From positions 62,001-126,000 of the forward strand of contig UBMP01000016.1 in the NCBI GenBank assembly GCA_900466575.1: a DNA stretch of 64,000 nucleotides, written 5' to 3'. Positions 42,241 through 49,134 of the stretch are shown one piece after another. The first letter of the stretch is position 1, and each line of letters starts with the position of its first letter. Position numbers and translations under genes: made by a program. This DNA comes from Hyphomicrobiales bacterium. GTDB taxonomy: Bacteria > Pseudomonadota > Alphaproteobacteria > Rhizobiales > Rhizobiaceae. The notes beneath the pieces are model-generated. The model had not been told where the DNA came from. It did not search any database and saw nothing but the letters and a program-made list of their open reading frames with translations.

Positions 42241-42575
42241 AGAAGCACGAGCCAAAAGCCAGGTCTTTCTCGAAAAAGCTTACCGTACTGAGCATGAGCG
42301 GAATCTTCGCGATGTGTGGATACGGCATATTCACAGGACTTGCCGACCTCGCCAACGTTCTCTCCGTTCTCTCGGCCGCCAGCGTTGCCCACCTGCTGAT
42401 CTATATGGGCGTCGGACACCTGGACTACAGACAAGTCATCGCGTCTGGTCTCCTGAAAATGACATCAGTTCCAGTGACATCGGAGACACTGACGCCGCTC
42501 GACAATGGCTCTCCGCTGCCTCCGCTGACGGCGGCCGAGGACAAGGCGCAGGAGGCTGACAATGGCGCTCATTGA
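42237..42575 (+). CDS. Holin candidate with two membrane helices
   Basis: A 112-residue protein. A basic N-terminus (KKHEPKARSFSKK) precedes two hydrophobic segments (LSMSGIFAMCGYGIFTGL and VLSAASVAHLLIYMGVGHL). A hydrophilic Pro/Thr/Asp-rich tail follows. Size, topology and place between endolysin and spanins fit a class II-type holin. It overlaps both neighbours. Confidence 0.7.
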   Translation: MKKHEPKARSFSKKLTVLSMSGIFAMCGYGIFTGLADLANVLSVLSAASVAHLLIYMGVGHLDYRQVIASGLLKMTSVPVTSETLTPLDNGSPLPPLTAAEDKAQEADNGAH

Positions 42576-42945
42576 TCTCGGAATTGGGACATATCTTAAG
42601 ATCGGCATTGCAGTTGCGGCGGCCGCTTCTGTCGGTCTCGCGTACTGGCACTACACATCCGTTGTCGGGGATCTGGCGAAGGCGCAGGCGCAGGTGACGG
42701 CGCTGACGACCGAGCGCGACCAGGCGATCAAACTCGCGAACGACAACGCCGTTGCAGTCCTGCGCGCCGACAAGCAGCGCCAGAACGCGGTCGACGCACT
42801 CGAACAGGTGCAAGCCGAAAAGAGCAAGCAGGTCGACGCCGAGGCGCAAGCAAGAGCCGACATCGCGGCGACGCCAAGGTCTACAGCGTGCATCGACAGC
42901 CCAGCTATCAAGGCGCTCGCCAAGGCTCTCGGAGGTGCGAAATGA
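42562..42945 (+). CDS. Inner-membrane spanin (Rz-like)
   Basis: A 127-residue protein with an N-terminal membrane anchor (IGIAVAAAASVGLAYWHY) and a long periplasmic coiled coil (AKAQAQVTALTTERDQAIKL onward). It ends with a region containing one Cys. It overlaps the lipoprotein partner by 4 bp. Together they fuse the membranes at lysis. Confidence 0.8.
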   Translation: MALIDLGIGTYLKIGIAVAAAASVGLAYWHYTSVVGDLAKAQAQVTALTTERDQAIKLANDNAVAVLRADKQRQNAVDALEQVQAEKSKQVDAEAQARADIAATPRSTACIDSPAIKALAKALGGAK

Positions 42946-43223
42946 AGAGAACATCGATCATCATCGTTGCCGCCATATCGGCGATCATGCTCTCAGGATG
43001 CGAAACGACATCTGAGCCGAAAGTCGTCATAAAAGTCGTCGAGAGGACGGGATTCGAGATTCCGAAGAGCCTTCAGACATGCCCGATCACGAAAGCGGGG
43101 CCATGGGCAAACGATCAAGAATTCGCTGTTTATGCTCTTAAAGCTATCGGAGACGGCCCGAACTGCCAGCGAAATTTGCTCGCGGTGGTCGATCTCTGGA
43201 AGAAGTGGAAGGCTGGCAAATGA
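42942..43223 (+). CDS. Outer-membrane spanin lipoprotein (Rz1-like)
   Basis: A 93-residue lipoprotein with signal MKRTSIIIVAAISAIMLSGC, lipidated at Cys20. The mature part is short with two further Cys (LQTCPITKAGPW, GPNCQRN). ATG overlaps the Rz-like stop, the usual paired arrangement. Confidence 0.8.
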   Translation: MKRTSIIIVAAISAIMLSGCETTSEPKVVIKVVERTGFEIPKSLQTCPITKAGPWANDQEFAVYALKAIGDGPNCQRNLLAVVDLWKKWKAGK

Positions 43224-43384
43224 AGACGTCAACCATAGCTGGCAACGACCGAAAAGGAACTCATCAAGACGTTTGGCGTGAATACATCTCGTGCGTCAAC
43301 CGCGGCATCGATCAGGCGAAATCGTTTCATATCGGCGATTGGGAACCGATTGGCTCAAGCCGTTCCGCGATCTTCAAACGGTAG
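43220..43384 (+). CDS. Possible small protein after the spanin pair
   Basis: A 54-residue frame (MKTSTIAGNDRKGTHQDVW onward) with ATGA overlap to the Rz1-like stop and ending TAG. Its last 58 bp overlap the 3' end of the convergent regulator gene. Start coupling supports translation; there is no recognisable domain. Confidence 0.45.
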   Translation: MKTSTIAGNDRKGTHQDVWREYISCVNRGIDQAKSFHIGDWEPIGSSRSAIFKR

Positions 43385-44118
43385 TTACTCTCAAGGTTCA
43401 CCCACATCACCGGATCAGTGTCCAAAACACGGCCGAATTGGATCGCAGTTTCCTCAGTGAGGGGAGCTTTACCTGAAATTATCTCGCTGATGAATTTCGC
43501 CGACCGACCGCAACGTGTCGCGAAATCCTGTTTGTTCAGGTCCCGCGAATCCAGAAAATCCTCCAGAACTTCACCTGGAGAGACTATGTAATCGGTTCCT
43601 ATGTGTGCAACGCTCATGGGTGGTAGTCCCCTATATAAACAATCTCGACCGATGTAACTAGGTCGATCCCGCGCTAGGCTCTGGATGGCGAGCGCCTCAC
43701 GCTGCATGACTGTTGTCACCATTTTACGGGTCAAAGGCAGGTCGCCGACGATGCCGACTAGACGGACGTGATAGATATCAGTCCCCGAGACGCCAGCCAG
43801 GAATTCCCGTGACACGAAACCGTCGTCGATCGCCGAAATCCAGTGCTCGCGCAGCCATGCCTGTTCGTCCGACATCGTGCTGAGATCTGGCTCCGAGGCC
43901 TGAACGACGAGGTCGACGGTAGCTATGCTCGGCGTCCTGTGACCAGTTTTGTCGGGATGCATGAGATATTGGCGCACGGTCTGCTCGGTACGGCCGATGG
44001 CGTCTGCGATTTCAGCAGCGAGACGTCCGCCCGGGAAAGTATCGCGGGCGACTTCGAAGGCAGCGGTGAAAGCGTGCCAGGCGGCAATTTTTGTCGAGTA
44101 GGGTATAGGTAGGGTCAT
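43327..44118 (-). CDS. Double-HTH regulator with HigA-like C-terminus
   Basis: A 263-residue protein. An N-terminal HTH is around residues 30-55 (GGRLAAEIADAIGRTEQTVR). The last 95 residues (SPGEVLEDFLDSRDLNKQDF, SAKFISEIISGKAPLTEETA, then LDTDPVMWVNLESNY) match the HigA/VapI XRE antitoxin family. No HigB-like toxin is adjacent. It is coupled (4-bp overlap) to the PcfJ-like gene upstream. It could be the lysogeny repressor or an antitoxin-derived regulator. Confidence 0.7.
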   Translation of the reverse strand: MTLPIPYSTKIAAWHAFTAAFEVARDTFPGGRLAAEIADAIGRTEQTVRQYLMHPDKTGHRTPSIATVDLVVQASEPDLSTMSDEQAWLREHWISAIDDGFVSREFLAGVSGTDIYHVRLVGIVGDLPLTRKMVTTVMQREALAIQSLARDRPSYIGRDCLYRGLPPMSVAHIGTDYIVSPGEVLEDFLDSRDLNKQDFATRCGRSAKFISEIISGKAPLTEETAIQFGRVLDTDPVMWVNLESNYRLKIAERLEPIGSQSPI

Positions 44119-44960
44119 TGTGCATTCACATCCGTTTGCGCGCCTGGTGCGTGTAAAAATCTTATTCCTGATGCGTGTAAAAATAGTACTCCAATTTTTT
44201 CAAGAAAATGACAAAGAACCAGAAGATATTTTTCGTCAGGCCTTCTATTCTGCTTTCCTTGAATCTGGGAAATTGTTTCAATGCTTCCTAGAGACCTATT
44301 TAGATATGCCTCAATCGTCACATGCGGCTTTCCGAAGCGGTCCCGCAGCGAGTGGTAGGCATACTTATCCGTCAGTTTCACGCGGTCGTCATAAGCACCC
44401 TGTCCGATGCAGTGCTGCATCTGGGCGCTTTCCCTGTCCAGTGCCGCTGGGGTCAGCATGCGGACGACGTAGTAGCCATCCTCGAGTCGATCGACGACCT
44501 CCTCGTCTTCGGTCGACATCGGGACGGACATAGCTTTCTGGTACTCACGCTCGGCAGCAAGACGCATAGCTTTGTCGGCCTCGGCTACGATCTGGTCCAA
44601 CGATGAGAACTTCATCAGCTTCTTAGGACGACCTTGGTCATCGACGTTCTTCAGCCATGGTTCGTTGTTTCTGATGGCCGCTCGCAGCCAGTCAACAACA
44701 TGCCAAAAATCACGCGAACCAAAGCCCTGATATGACAGAAAATCCTTGGCTGCGATTAGGTCAGTCTTCTTTTTCCGACTAGAAAGTATATTTCGAACGA
44801 CGCGCATAATGCTGCAATCAATAAAATTGCGAAGATTACCATTTAAGTCTTTCTCTTCGTAAAATATGTAGCCATCAAAGTAATCCATAACTGATTTAAT
44901 TTTATTGACTATGTAATCTTCGGCATTGCATCCGATATTTTCGTCAATTAAATACGTCAT
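44115..44960 (-). CDS. PcfJ-like protein, paralogue 2
   Basis: A 281-residue protein. The core MQHCIGQGAYDDRV (His183-Cys184), KYAYHSLRDRFGKPHVTIEA and QGKQNRRPDEK match the PcfJ-like pattern and the paralogue at 20000-20899. The preceding DWL...VDDQGRPKKLMKFSSLD...EADKAM segment (residues 90-132) also matches. The first 75 residues are AT-rich and unrelated to paralogue 1, so this is a mosaic. A leader with ACTTGTAAATAACCGCCGATGG lies upstream. Confidence 0.65.
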   Translation of the reverse strand: MTYLIDENIGCNAEDYIVNKIKSVMDYFDGYIFYEEKDLNGNLRNFIDCSIMRVVRNILSSRKKKTDLIAAKDFLSYQGFGSRDFWHVVDWLRAAIRNNEPWLKNVDDQGRPKKLMKFSSLDQIVAEADKAMRLAAEREYQKAMSVPMSTEDEEVVDRLEDGYYVVRMLTPAALDRESAQMQHCIGQGAYDDRVKLTDKYAYHSLRDRFGKPHVTIEAYLNRSLGSIETISQIQGKQNRRPDEKYLLVLCHFLEKIGVLFLHASGIRFLHAPGAQTDVNAQ

Positions 44961-44999
44961 GTTAGAAAGCCTCCATTTTTTTATTATTTTATAGTCACC

Positions 45000-45026
45000 C
45001 CATCGGCGGTTATTTACAAGTCATAA
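45000..45026 (-). promoter_or_regulatory. Leader element of PcfJ-like paralogue 2
   Basis: On the minus strand ACTTGTAAATA is followed directly by ACCGCCGATGGGG, the same two motifs as the cassette leaders but with the GC box downstream instead of upstream. The ATG is 40 bp further, after ATGGAGG. Confidence 0.4.
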
Positions 45027-45117
45027 GTCATAATTCATTTTGTCAGCCGACAAATTTATCGATTTATACTGCAATTTCATGATGTTGATGACGTAATTTG
45101 ATCTTTGCGAACACGAT

Positions 45118-45146
45118 TTATACTATTTGTCGTCAATATAGTATAA
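45118..45146 (+). promoter_or_regulatory. 9-bp inverted repeat next to RBS
   Basis: TTATACTAT and ATAGTATAA are exact complements around TTGTCGTCAAT, ending at AAGGAGG. TATACT inside the left arm could serve as a -10 with TTTGAT 16 bp upstream. The arrangement fits a repressor site or a translation-controlling hairpin for the gene at 45159. Confidence 0.5.
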
Positions 45147-45158
45147 GGAGGACATGAC

Positions 45159-45695
45159 ATGTTGAGAGCAATCGCCCGGGCGCTGGCGGCAGCCGCAGAC
45201 CTGATCGGACGGGGTTTCGATATCTTTGGAAAAGTCGCGAGGACGCCGTTCGACTGGATATTCGGAGGGCGCGCATGGCCGCACTACGACGAAGGCGAGC
45301 AGCCAGACGTCAGGCTATCCAGGCTTTTCCCCGAGGATCCGAAGACTGACACGGACCGCGTCGTGCGCGCTGATGCATACACCCAGGTGCGTGATTACCT
45401 CATGAAGCCACACCTGCGCGGGACCATTGACCTGTTGTCTGTCAAACAGGAAGTCGTAGACCTCCTATTCGACATGTCGCCGGCGGAATGCGACGCGCTG
45501 GCGCGTGCTGGGGACTCGAAAATCAGGCTGTTCGCAGACGGCCAAGACCATGGCGTTTTCGGTGTTCCGCGTGTCGGCATGGTTGCCTCGAAGACAGCGG
45601 AAACGATCCACGAAGTCCCTGTCGTCGAAAGCCTCCAAGAACGCATCCAGCGCAAGCTTGCGAGCGTTCAGTTCGACGTTCCGAAGATCGCCTGA
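45159..45695 (+). CDS. Phage protein of unknown function
   Basis: A 178-residue soluble protein with an Ala-rich amphipathic N-terminus (MLRAIARALAAAADLIGRGF) and a charged middle. It has AAGGAGG before the ATG and its own terminator after the stop, so it is a separate moron-like unit. No family was recognised. Confidence 0.65.
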   Translation: MLRAIARALAAAADLIGRGFDIFGKVARTPFDWIFGGRAWPHYDEGEQPDVRLSRLFPEDPKTDTDRVVRADAYTQVRDYLMKPHLRGTIDLLSVKQEVVDLLFDMSPAECDALARAGDSKIRLFADGQDHGVFGVPRVGMVASKTAETIHEVPVVESLQERIQRKLASVQFDVPKIA

Positions 45696-45704
45696 TCACA
45701 CACA

Positions 45705-45738
45705 AAGAAGCCCGCCATATCACTCGGCGGGCTTCTTC
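45705..45738. terminator. Bidirectional terminator
   Basis: AAGAAGCCCGCC and GGCGGGCTTCTT form a perfect 12-bp stem with a 9-base loop. T-rich flanks on the plus strand (CTTCTTCTG) and A-rich DNA on the left serve the convergent genes at 45159 (+) and 45720 (-). Confidence 0.8.
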
Positions 45739-45890
45739 TGTTGTACCTGTTCTTTATTTTCAGCAACAACCTCGTCGTCGTCGAGAAATGACATCGCGAA
45801 TTCAGGGTAGAGTGACAGGAAGCCGCGCGAGTTTCTGAGCGCGCGATCCCATTCCTCATCCGTCAGGTCTTCCCAAGTCCGATCCTTCAT
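45720..45890 (-). CDS. Small acidic phage protein
   Basis: A 56-residue frame starting MKDRTWEDLTDEEWDRALRN, with an acidic helical body and Lys/Gln-rich end. ATG overlaps the stop of the upstream gene by 4 bp. The stop codon falls inside the terminator stem. It was found by reading the gap; no family was recognised. Confidence 0.6.
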   Translation of the reverse strand: MKDRTWEDLTDEEWDRALRNSRGFLSLYPEFAMSFLDDDEVVAENKEQVQQKKPAE

Positions 45891-46198
45891 GCCGCCGTCC
45901 TGGCGCGCATGCGTTCGATCACGCCCTGGCGCTGCTCACATGCTCTCCTCAGTGCGGCGTTCTCGGCGCGGAGTTCAGCGACGACCTCAAGCGCCGTTTC
46001 GAAAGCCACGTCCATCTGCCTGGCGTGCGCGATGGCACGGCCAAGGGCGTCGTTGTATGCTTGGTCGTAGCGGGCGTCACGGATGTCGTCGAGCGCCGCA
46101 AAAATCCCAGATGCAAGCGAGACTACGCCAGCGCCGGCGACGCCAAGCAACATCCCGTTTGCGGCTGCAACGGGGCCTGCGGGTCCAGTTCCATGCAT
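45887..46198 (-). CDS. Small membrane-associated coiled-coil protein
   Basis: A 103-residue protein. Residues 10-36 are hydrophobic and Gly/Ala-rich (ANGMLLGVAGAGVVSLASGI), probably one membrane helix. A coiled coil follows (ALEVVAELRAENAALRRACE). An accessory role at the membrane is possible; no family was recognised. Confidence 0.6.
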   Translation of the reverse strand: MHGTGPAGPVAAANGMLLGVAGAGVVSLASGIFAALDDIRDARYDQAYNDALGRAIAHARQMDVAFETALEVVAELRAENAALRRACEQRQGVIERMRARTAA

Positions 46199-46312
46199 TT
46201 GCGTGTCTCCTTTACCAAAACTTGTTGACGACAGATATGACGCGGCATAGTTGCGTGCGCAAGTGGGCAGATGGCGTTATAGCGATCGGAAAGTTAACGA
46301 GGCTTTGATGGC

Positions 46313-46543
46313 ATGCAGTGGATTGTGAAGGCGGCAGACTGGTGGCGGAGACGTGTGCATCCGAGTACGGCAGACCGCGATGCGGATCGACTTGGACTTC
46401 ATGAGGACGGTCGGAAACGGCTGCACGAAAACTACGAAGCCAGCCTGCCGAGCATTCGGTCGGCGATCGTCGAGGTGGTATTGGCAGCAGTCTTCGTATT
46501 GGGCGTGATAGGACTCGGCATCGGCGCATGGCTATCGCGGTAG
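46313..46543 (+). CDS. Small C-tail membrane protein
   Basis: A 76-residue protein. A basic, polar N-terminal 48 residues (WWRRRVHPSTADRDADRLGL) are followed by a single hydrophobic helix (IVEVVLAAVFVLGVIGLGIG) at the C-terminus. The ribosome-binding site is weak. Function unknown. Confidence 0.5.
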   Translation: MQWIVKAADWWRRRVHPSTADRDADRLGLHEDGRKRLHENYEASLPSIRSAIVEVVLAAVFVLGVIGLGIGAWLSR

Positions 46544-46579
46544 CTTGAGCTTGATACAGTCTACCGCGAACAATTATTG

Positions 46580-47113
46580 CTATTGCGGCACACCGTGACC
46601 ATGCGCAATTTCATCGTCAACATACTTCTGATCCATCCTAAAAGGTAAAAACCTCATTGAGGCTTTATCAATGTGCGATGAATCACGAGAAACAACCACT
46701 CGTGCGGTGAATCTGACCGTATGAAGTGGGTCCGTCGGATCTCCGAATGGAATTTCCAATGTCTGGCTACTGTCGACGGTGATGATGTCGAGGGTATAGT
46801 TGTCTGGTTCAATTGGCGCATTAGTGTCTGGCATGCCCACGATGAAACTGAATTTCCCGTTGCGGATATCTGCGCCTCCAGCAAACCCGCATTGAACTGT
46901 ACACCCGGGTATGTCGCCTCTTAGCGAGTATGGTAGAAGACCATCTGGAAGGTTTGTGGTGCCGTAGAACTTCGGCGGGTTCGTTGACGACACATTTATG
47001 TCTATGTGCACTGTAGCATTGCTGTTTCTAGGTTTATCCGCTGCAATGGACGAAAACGCGGTTAGCAACATTCCGCTGACTAACAGAACTCTCGACGCGA
47101 AATTCATCCTCAT
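46580..47113 (-). CDS. Secreted protein with beta-sandwich-like domain
   Basis: A 177-residue protein with a Sec signal peptide (MRMNFASRVLLVSGMLLTAF, cleavage near IAA-D). The mature part, with FYGTTNLPDGLLPYSLRGDI, CTVQC, NGKFSFIVGMPD and PDNYTLDIITVDSS, looks like an Ig-like sandwich with one disulfide. It is the second gene of a leftward two-gene operon. Lysogenic conversion or surface exclusion is possible but unproven. Confidence 0.65.
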   Translation of the reverse strand: MRMNFASRVLLVSGMLLTAFSSIAADKPRNSNATVHIDINVSSTNPPKFYGTTNLPDGLLPYSLRGDIPGCTVQCGFAGGADIRNGKFSFIVGMPDTNAPIEPDNYTLDIITVDSSQTLEIPFGDPTDPLHTVRFTARVVVSRDSSHIDKASMRFLPFRMDQKYVDDEIAHGHGVPQ

Positions 47114-47436
47114 TCCCCCGCTTGCTTCAGCCAGTCATTGATGACGAGCTTTAAATCATCATAACACGCATCCTGGGGGTATCCAGCAGCCTGACACTGG
47201 TAGACATACGACTGCAAAAATCCAGAGCACTGGACGGCCAGCATGCTCTGAACATTGAGGCCCATTTTTATTGCCCCGTGCAGGCCACTGCCAGCCATTA
47301 TCACGTTTGCTCTGACGCAGTTTGAGAAGCCCGTCATGCTGTTTAGCATGAGATCAGTCGGCTGTGCTGACGCGCAGACTGATGGGGACAAGGCCGCGAT
47401 TACAGCCGCCATAATCGCCAGTCTTTTCATATCCAC
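47110..47436 (-). CDS. Secreted Cys-rich protein
   Basis: A 108-residue protein with a signal peptide (MDMKRLAIMAAVIAALSPSV, cleavage after ASA). The mature part has four Cys (SNC, VQC, YQC, DAC), likely two disulfides, in helical segments. It resembles Rap1a/Tai-type periplasmic immunity proteins only in general layout. It is coupled by 4 bp to the secreted beta-sandwich protein, suggesting a working pair. Confidence 0.6.
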   Translation of the reverse strand: MDMKRLAIMAAVIAALSPSVCASAQPTDLMLNSMTGFSNCVRANVIMAGSGLHGAIKMGLNVQSMLAVQCSGFLQSYVYQCQAAGYPQDACYDDLKLVINDWLKQAGE

Positions 47437-47504
47437 AGATACCCTCCGACAATGCTCGCAAAAATTGATCTCTACTTCATATCGTAAACTGCGAGTGTCT
47501 CAAA

Positions 47505-47577
47505 CGGAAGTTTGCGCGTTGCGCGCCGGCGGACGATCATAGCTCCAGACGTCTCATTTCGGCGTTGGGAGGAAACC
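47505..47577 (+). promoter_or_regulatory. Cassette leader C (GC box, repeated)
   Basis: GTTTGCGCGTTGCGCGCCGG continuing into CGGA, then CAGACGTC and GGGAGGAAACC before the ATG. The leader is repeated almost base for base at 47918-47988, although the genes behind differ. Confidence 0.5.
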
Positions 47578-47901
47578 ATGAGTAAGGGACTGACTGTAAC
47601 TATAAATAGTGCTGGCGCGATAACGATTCGAATATCAGCCGCTGATCTAAAGAGAGCGGCGCAGAGAAGTCCGGGATTGCTTGAAACTTTCGATGGTGAA
47701 ACGGGGGATTTTTTACTTCCGAAAATCGACGCAAAGGTATTCGCCAAGGAAGTCTGGCGTGAACTTATCCGAGAAGATGAAGATGGCTCTACGCCAGTGA
47801 CTGATCTTTTTGATAAATGCTTCAATGAAGCGTGTGAGCGTGGTGCAGATGGAATTCGAATGCCGACAGACCATGATTACGGACGGAAGCTACGGGCCTA
47901 A
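47578..47901 (+). CDS. Small phage protein of unknown function
   Basis: A 107-residue protein starting MSKGLTVTINSAGAITIRIS after GGGAGGAAACC; a start at 47512 would lie inside the leader repeat. It has an N-terminal strand pair, a helix with KVFAKEVWRELIREDED and a Cys-containing C-terminal helix. No family was recognised. Confidence 0.6.
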   Translation: MSKGLTVTINSAGAITIRISAADLKRAAQRSPGLLETFDGETGDFLLPKIDAKVFAKEVWRELIREDEDGSTPVTDLFDKCFNEACERGADGIRMPTDHDYGRKLRA

Positions 47902-47909
47902 TTCAGAAG

Positions 47910-47988
47910 TCCGCCGGCGTTTGCGCGTTGCGCGCCGGCGGACAACCATACTCCTCAGACGTCATCATTCCGACGTTTGGAGGAAACC
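47910..47988 (+). promoter_or_regulatory. Cassette leader D (GC-box hairpin, copy of leader C)
   Basis: TCCGCCGGCG (47910-47919) and CGCCGGCGGA (47933-47942) form a perfect 10-bp hairpin; the right arm and the 50 bp after it repeat leader C. GGAGGAAACC precedes the ATG. Confidence 0.5.
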
Positions 47989-48144
47989 ATGGACATTCTT
48001 TTTGCTGGCCTAACGATCCTATTCGTCGGCCTGAAACTTACCGACAAAATCAAGTGGTCCTGGTGGGCCGTCACTGCTCCGATCTGGGGACCGCTGGCAG
48101 CGCTTTTCGTCGTCGGTTTTCTCATCGGTTTTGCGGGAGCTTGA
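47989..48144 (+). CDS. Small two-helix membrane protein, Fragile-X-F-like
   Basis: A 51-residue protein (MDILFAGLTILFVGLKLTDK, then IKWSWWAVTAPIWGPLAALF). The L-x-F-x-x-LKL ... I-x-WSWWxVxxPxWxP pattern matches small phage proteins annotated as transmembrane Fragile-X-F protein, a name without known function. Two membrane helices flank a Trp-rich turn. It was too short for routine frame calling but has a strong ribosome-binding site. Confidence 0.75.
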   Translation: MDILFAGLTILFVGLKLTDKIKWSWWAVTAPIWGPLAALFVVGFLIGFAGA

Positions 48145-48147
48145 GCG

Positions 48148-48471
48148 ATGGACAGCGATATCGAAAGGATCACGAAGAAACTGCAGGCGTGTGAAAATCA
48201 GATCGTCAATGACGTCGCAGACCGTATCTTGGCTATGATCGCGTCGTCAGGAGAAGGATTCGAGACCACGTTGATCGCATTGCCAGGGATGCTGAAGAGT
48301 GCTGTCGTCATGCATGTGCATCCAGATGTCTTCGATGCGGTGCGGGAGAAGACAAATGCGTATGAGAAGCCGACGAAGCGGACGGCTCAGGACTTCTACG
48401 ACGCAGAAATCGACGAGAACTTTTATATCACGTTCCGTCCTATGGCGGATATTGGGATACATAAATGGTAA
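48148..48471 (+). CDS. Small phage protein of unknown function
   Basis: A 107-residue protein 3 bp after the membrane protein. It has a helical N-terminus (IERITKKLQACENQIVNDVA) and an ending YITFRPMADIGIHKW. A terminator follows immediately. No family was recognised. Confidence 0.6.
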   Translation: MDSDIERITKKLQACENQIVNDVADRILAMIASSGEGFETTLIALPGMLKSAVVMHVHPDVFDAVREKTNAYEKPTKRTAQDFYDAEIDENFYITFRPMADIGIHKW

Positions 48472-48492
48472 GGGGCCAGTCGGCCCCTTTAT
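48470..48492 (+). terminator. Terminator AAGGGGCC/GGCCCCTT, copy 1
   Basis: A perfect 8-bp stem (48470-48477, 48482-48489) with loop AGTC, then TTATC. The exact reverse complement of the core occurs at 49084-49103. Confidence 0.7.
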
Positions 48493-48498
48493 CATTTC

Positions 48499-48508
48499 CG
48501 CCGGCGGT
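48499..48508 (+). promoter_or_regulatory. CCGCCGGCGG palindrome before the glutaredoxin-like gene
   Basis: A perfect palindrome 57 bp upstream of the ATG at 48565; GAGGAGG follows as ribosome-binding site. AATAAT at 48532-48537 could be a -10. Confidence 0.4.
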
Positions 48509-48564
48509 TTGCTTCATCCGCGATGGCGCTCAATAATCAAGGGTAGCTGAGGAGGAAAGCAAAA

Positions 48565-48876
48565 ATGGAACGCAACGTTCAGATATACGCATACACCGAT
48601 CTCGCATGCGTCGACTCGTGCAGGGCAACAATCGAACGCTTCAAGGCAAAGGGATGCGCACTAGAAATCATCTGGGCAAACCTGGATGACATACTCATGC
48701 TGCACAGCCAGGGACACAAGATTTTTCCAGTCGTCAAGCTTCGGCGTGAAGGTGTTTCGTGGGAAGGTCACCAGCCTGCTCGCATTGATGAATATCAGCC
48801 GAAGTTATCGGAAATGAAGCTGACGTTCAGGGCGCTGCCGGGTCCGAGGTTGGGAGTGTGGAGGAAGCGGGCATGA
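48565..48876 (+). CDS. Glutaredoxin/NrdH-like protein with atypical Cys motif
   Basis: A 103-residue thioredoxin-fold candidate. Strand 1 and active-site loop VQIYAYTDLACVDSCRATIE, middle strand LEIIWANLDD, cis-Pro segment IFPVVKL, and end WEGHQPARIDEY follow the NrdH order. The active site reads C-V-D-S-C, a CxxxC instead of CxxC, so redox activity is doubtful or altered. It may serve phage ribonucleotide reduction or act as an inhibitor. Confidence 0.55.
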   Translation: MERNVQIYAYTDLACVDSCRATIERFKAKGCALEIIWANLDDILMLHSQGHKIFPVVKLRREGVSWEGHQPARIDEYQPKLSEMKLTFRALPGPRLGVWRKRA

Positions 48877-49085
48877 CAGAATGGGTAGAAGACAGCTTTC
48901 CTGAATGGATCAAGGAAGGTGCATGGTTTACGACGCATCGAGGGAAATATCATGTGCGTGGATTTGTAGACGGACATATGGTCGTCAAGACCTGGAGAGA
49001 GTCAAAACAGTATTGGAACTATGAGTTGATGAACTCGTATCACTTTTTCCCGTATAAGTCGGTGATAAAGGATCACTCAAAGTAA
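48873..49085 (+). CDS. Small phage protein of unknown function
   Basis: A 70-residue protein starting MTEWVEDSFPEWIKEGAWFT, rich in aromatic residues. ATGA overlaps the glutaredoxin-like stop. It is the last phage gene before the right attachment site and is followed at once by a terminator. Confidence 0.6.
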   Translation: MTEWVEDSFPEWIKEGAWFTTHRGKYHVRGFVDGHMVVKTWRESKQYWNYELMNSYHFFPYKSVIKDHSK

Positions 49086-49107
49086 GGGGCCGACTGGCCC
49101 CTTCTTC
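49084..49107 (+). terminator. Terminator AAGGGGCC/GGCCCCTT, copy 2
   Basis: Perfect 8-bp stem (49084-49091, 49096-49103) with loop GACT, then CTTC. It isolates the phage end from the tRNA gene. Confidence 0.7.
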
Positions 49108-49134
49108 ATGTCCGTCATGCTTTCACCGCCATGG

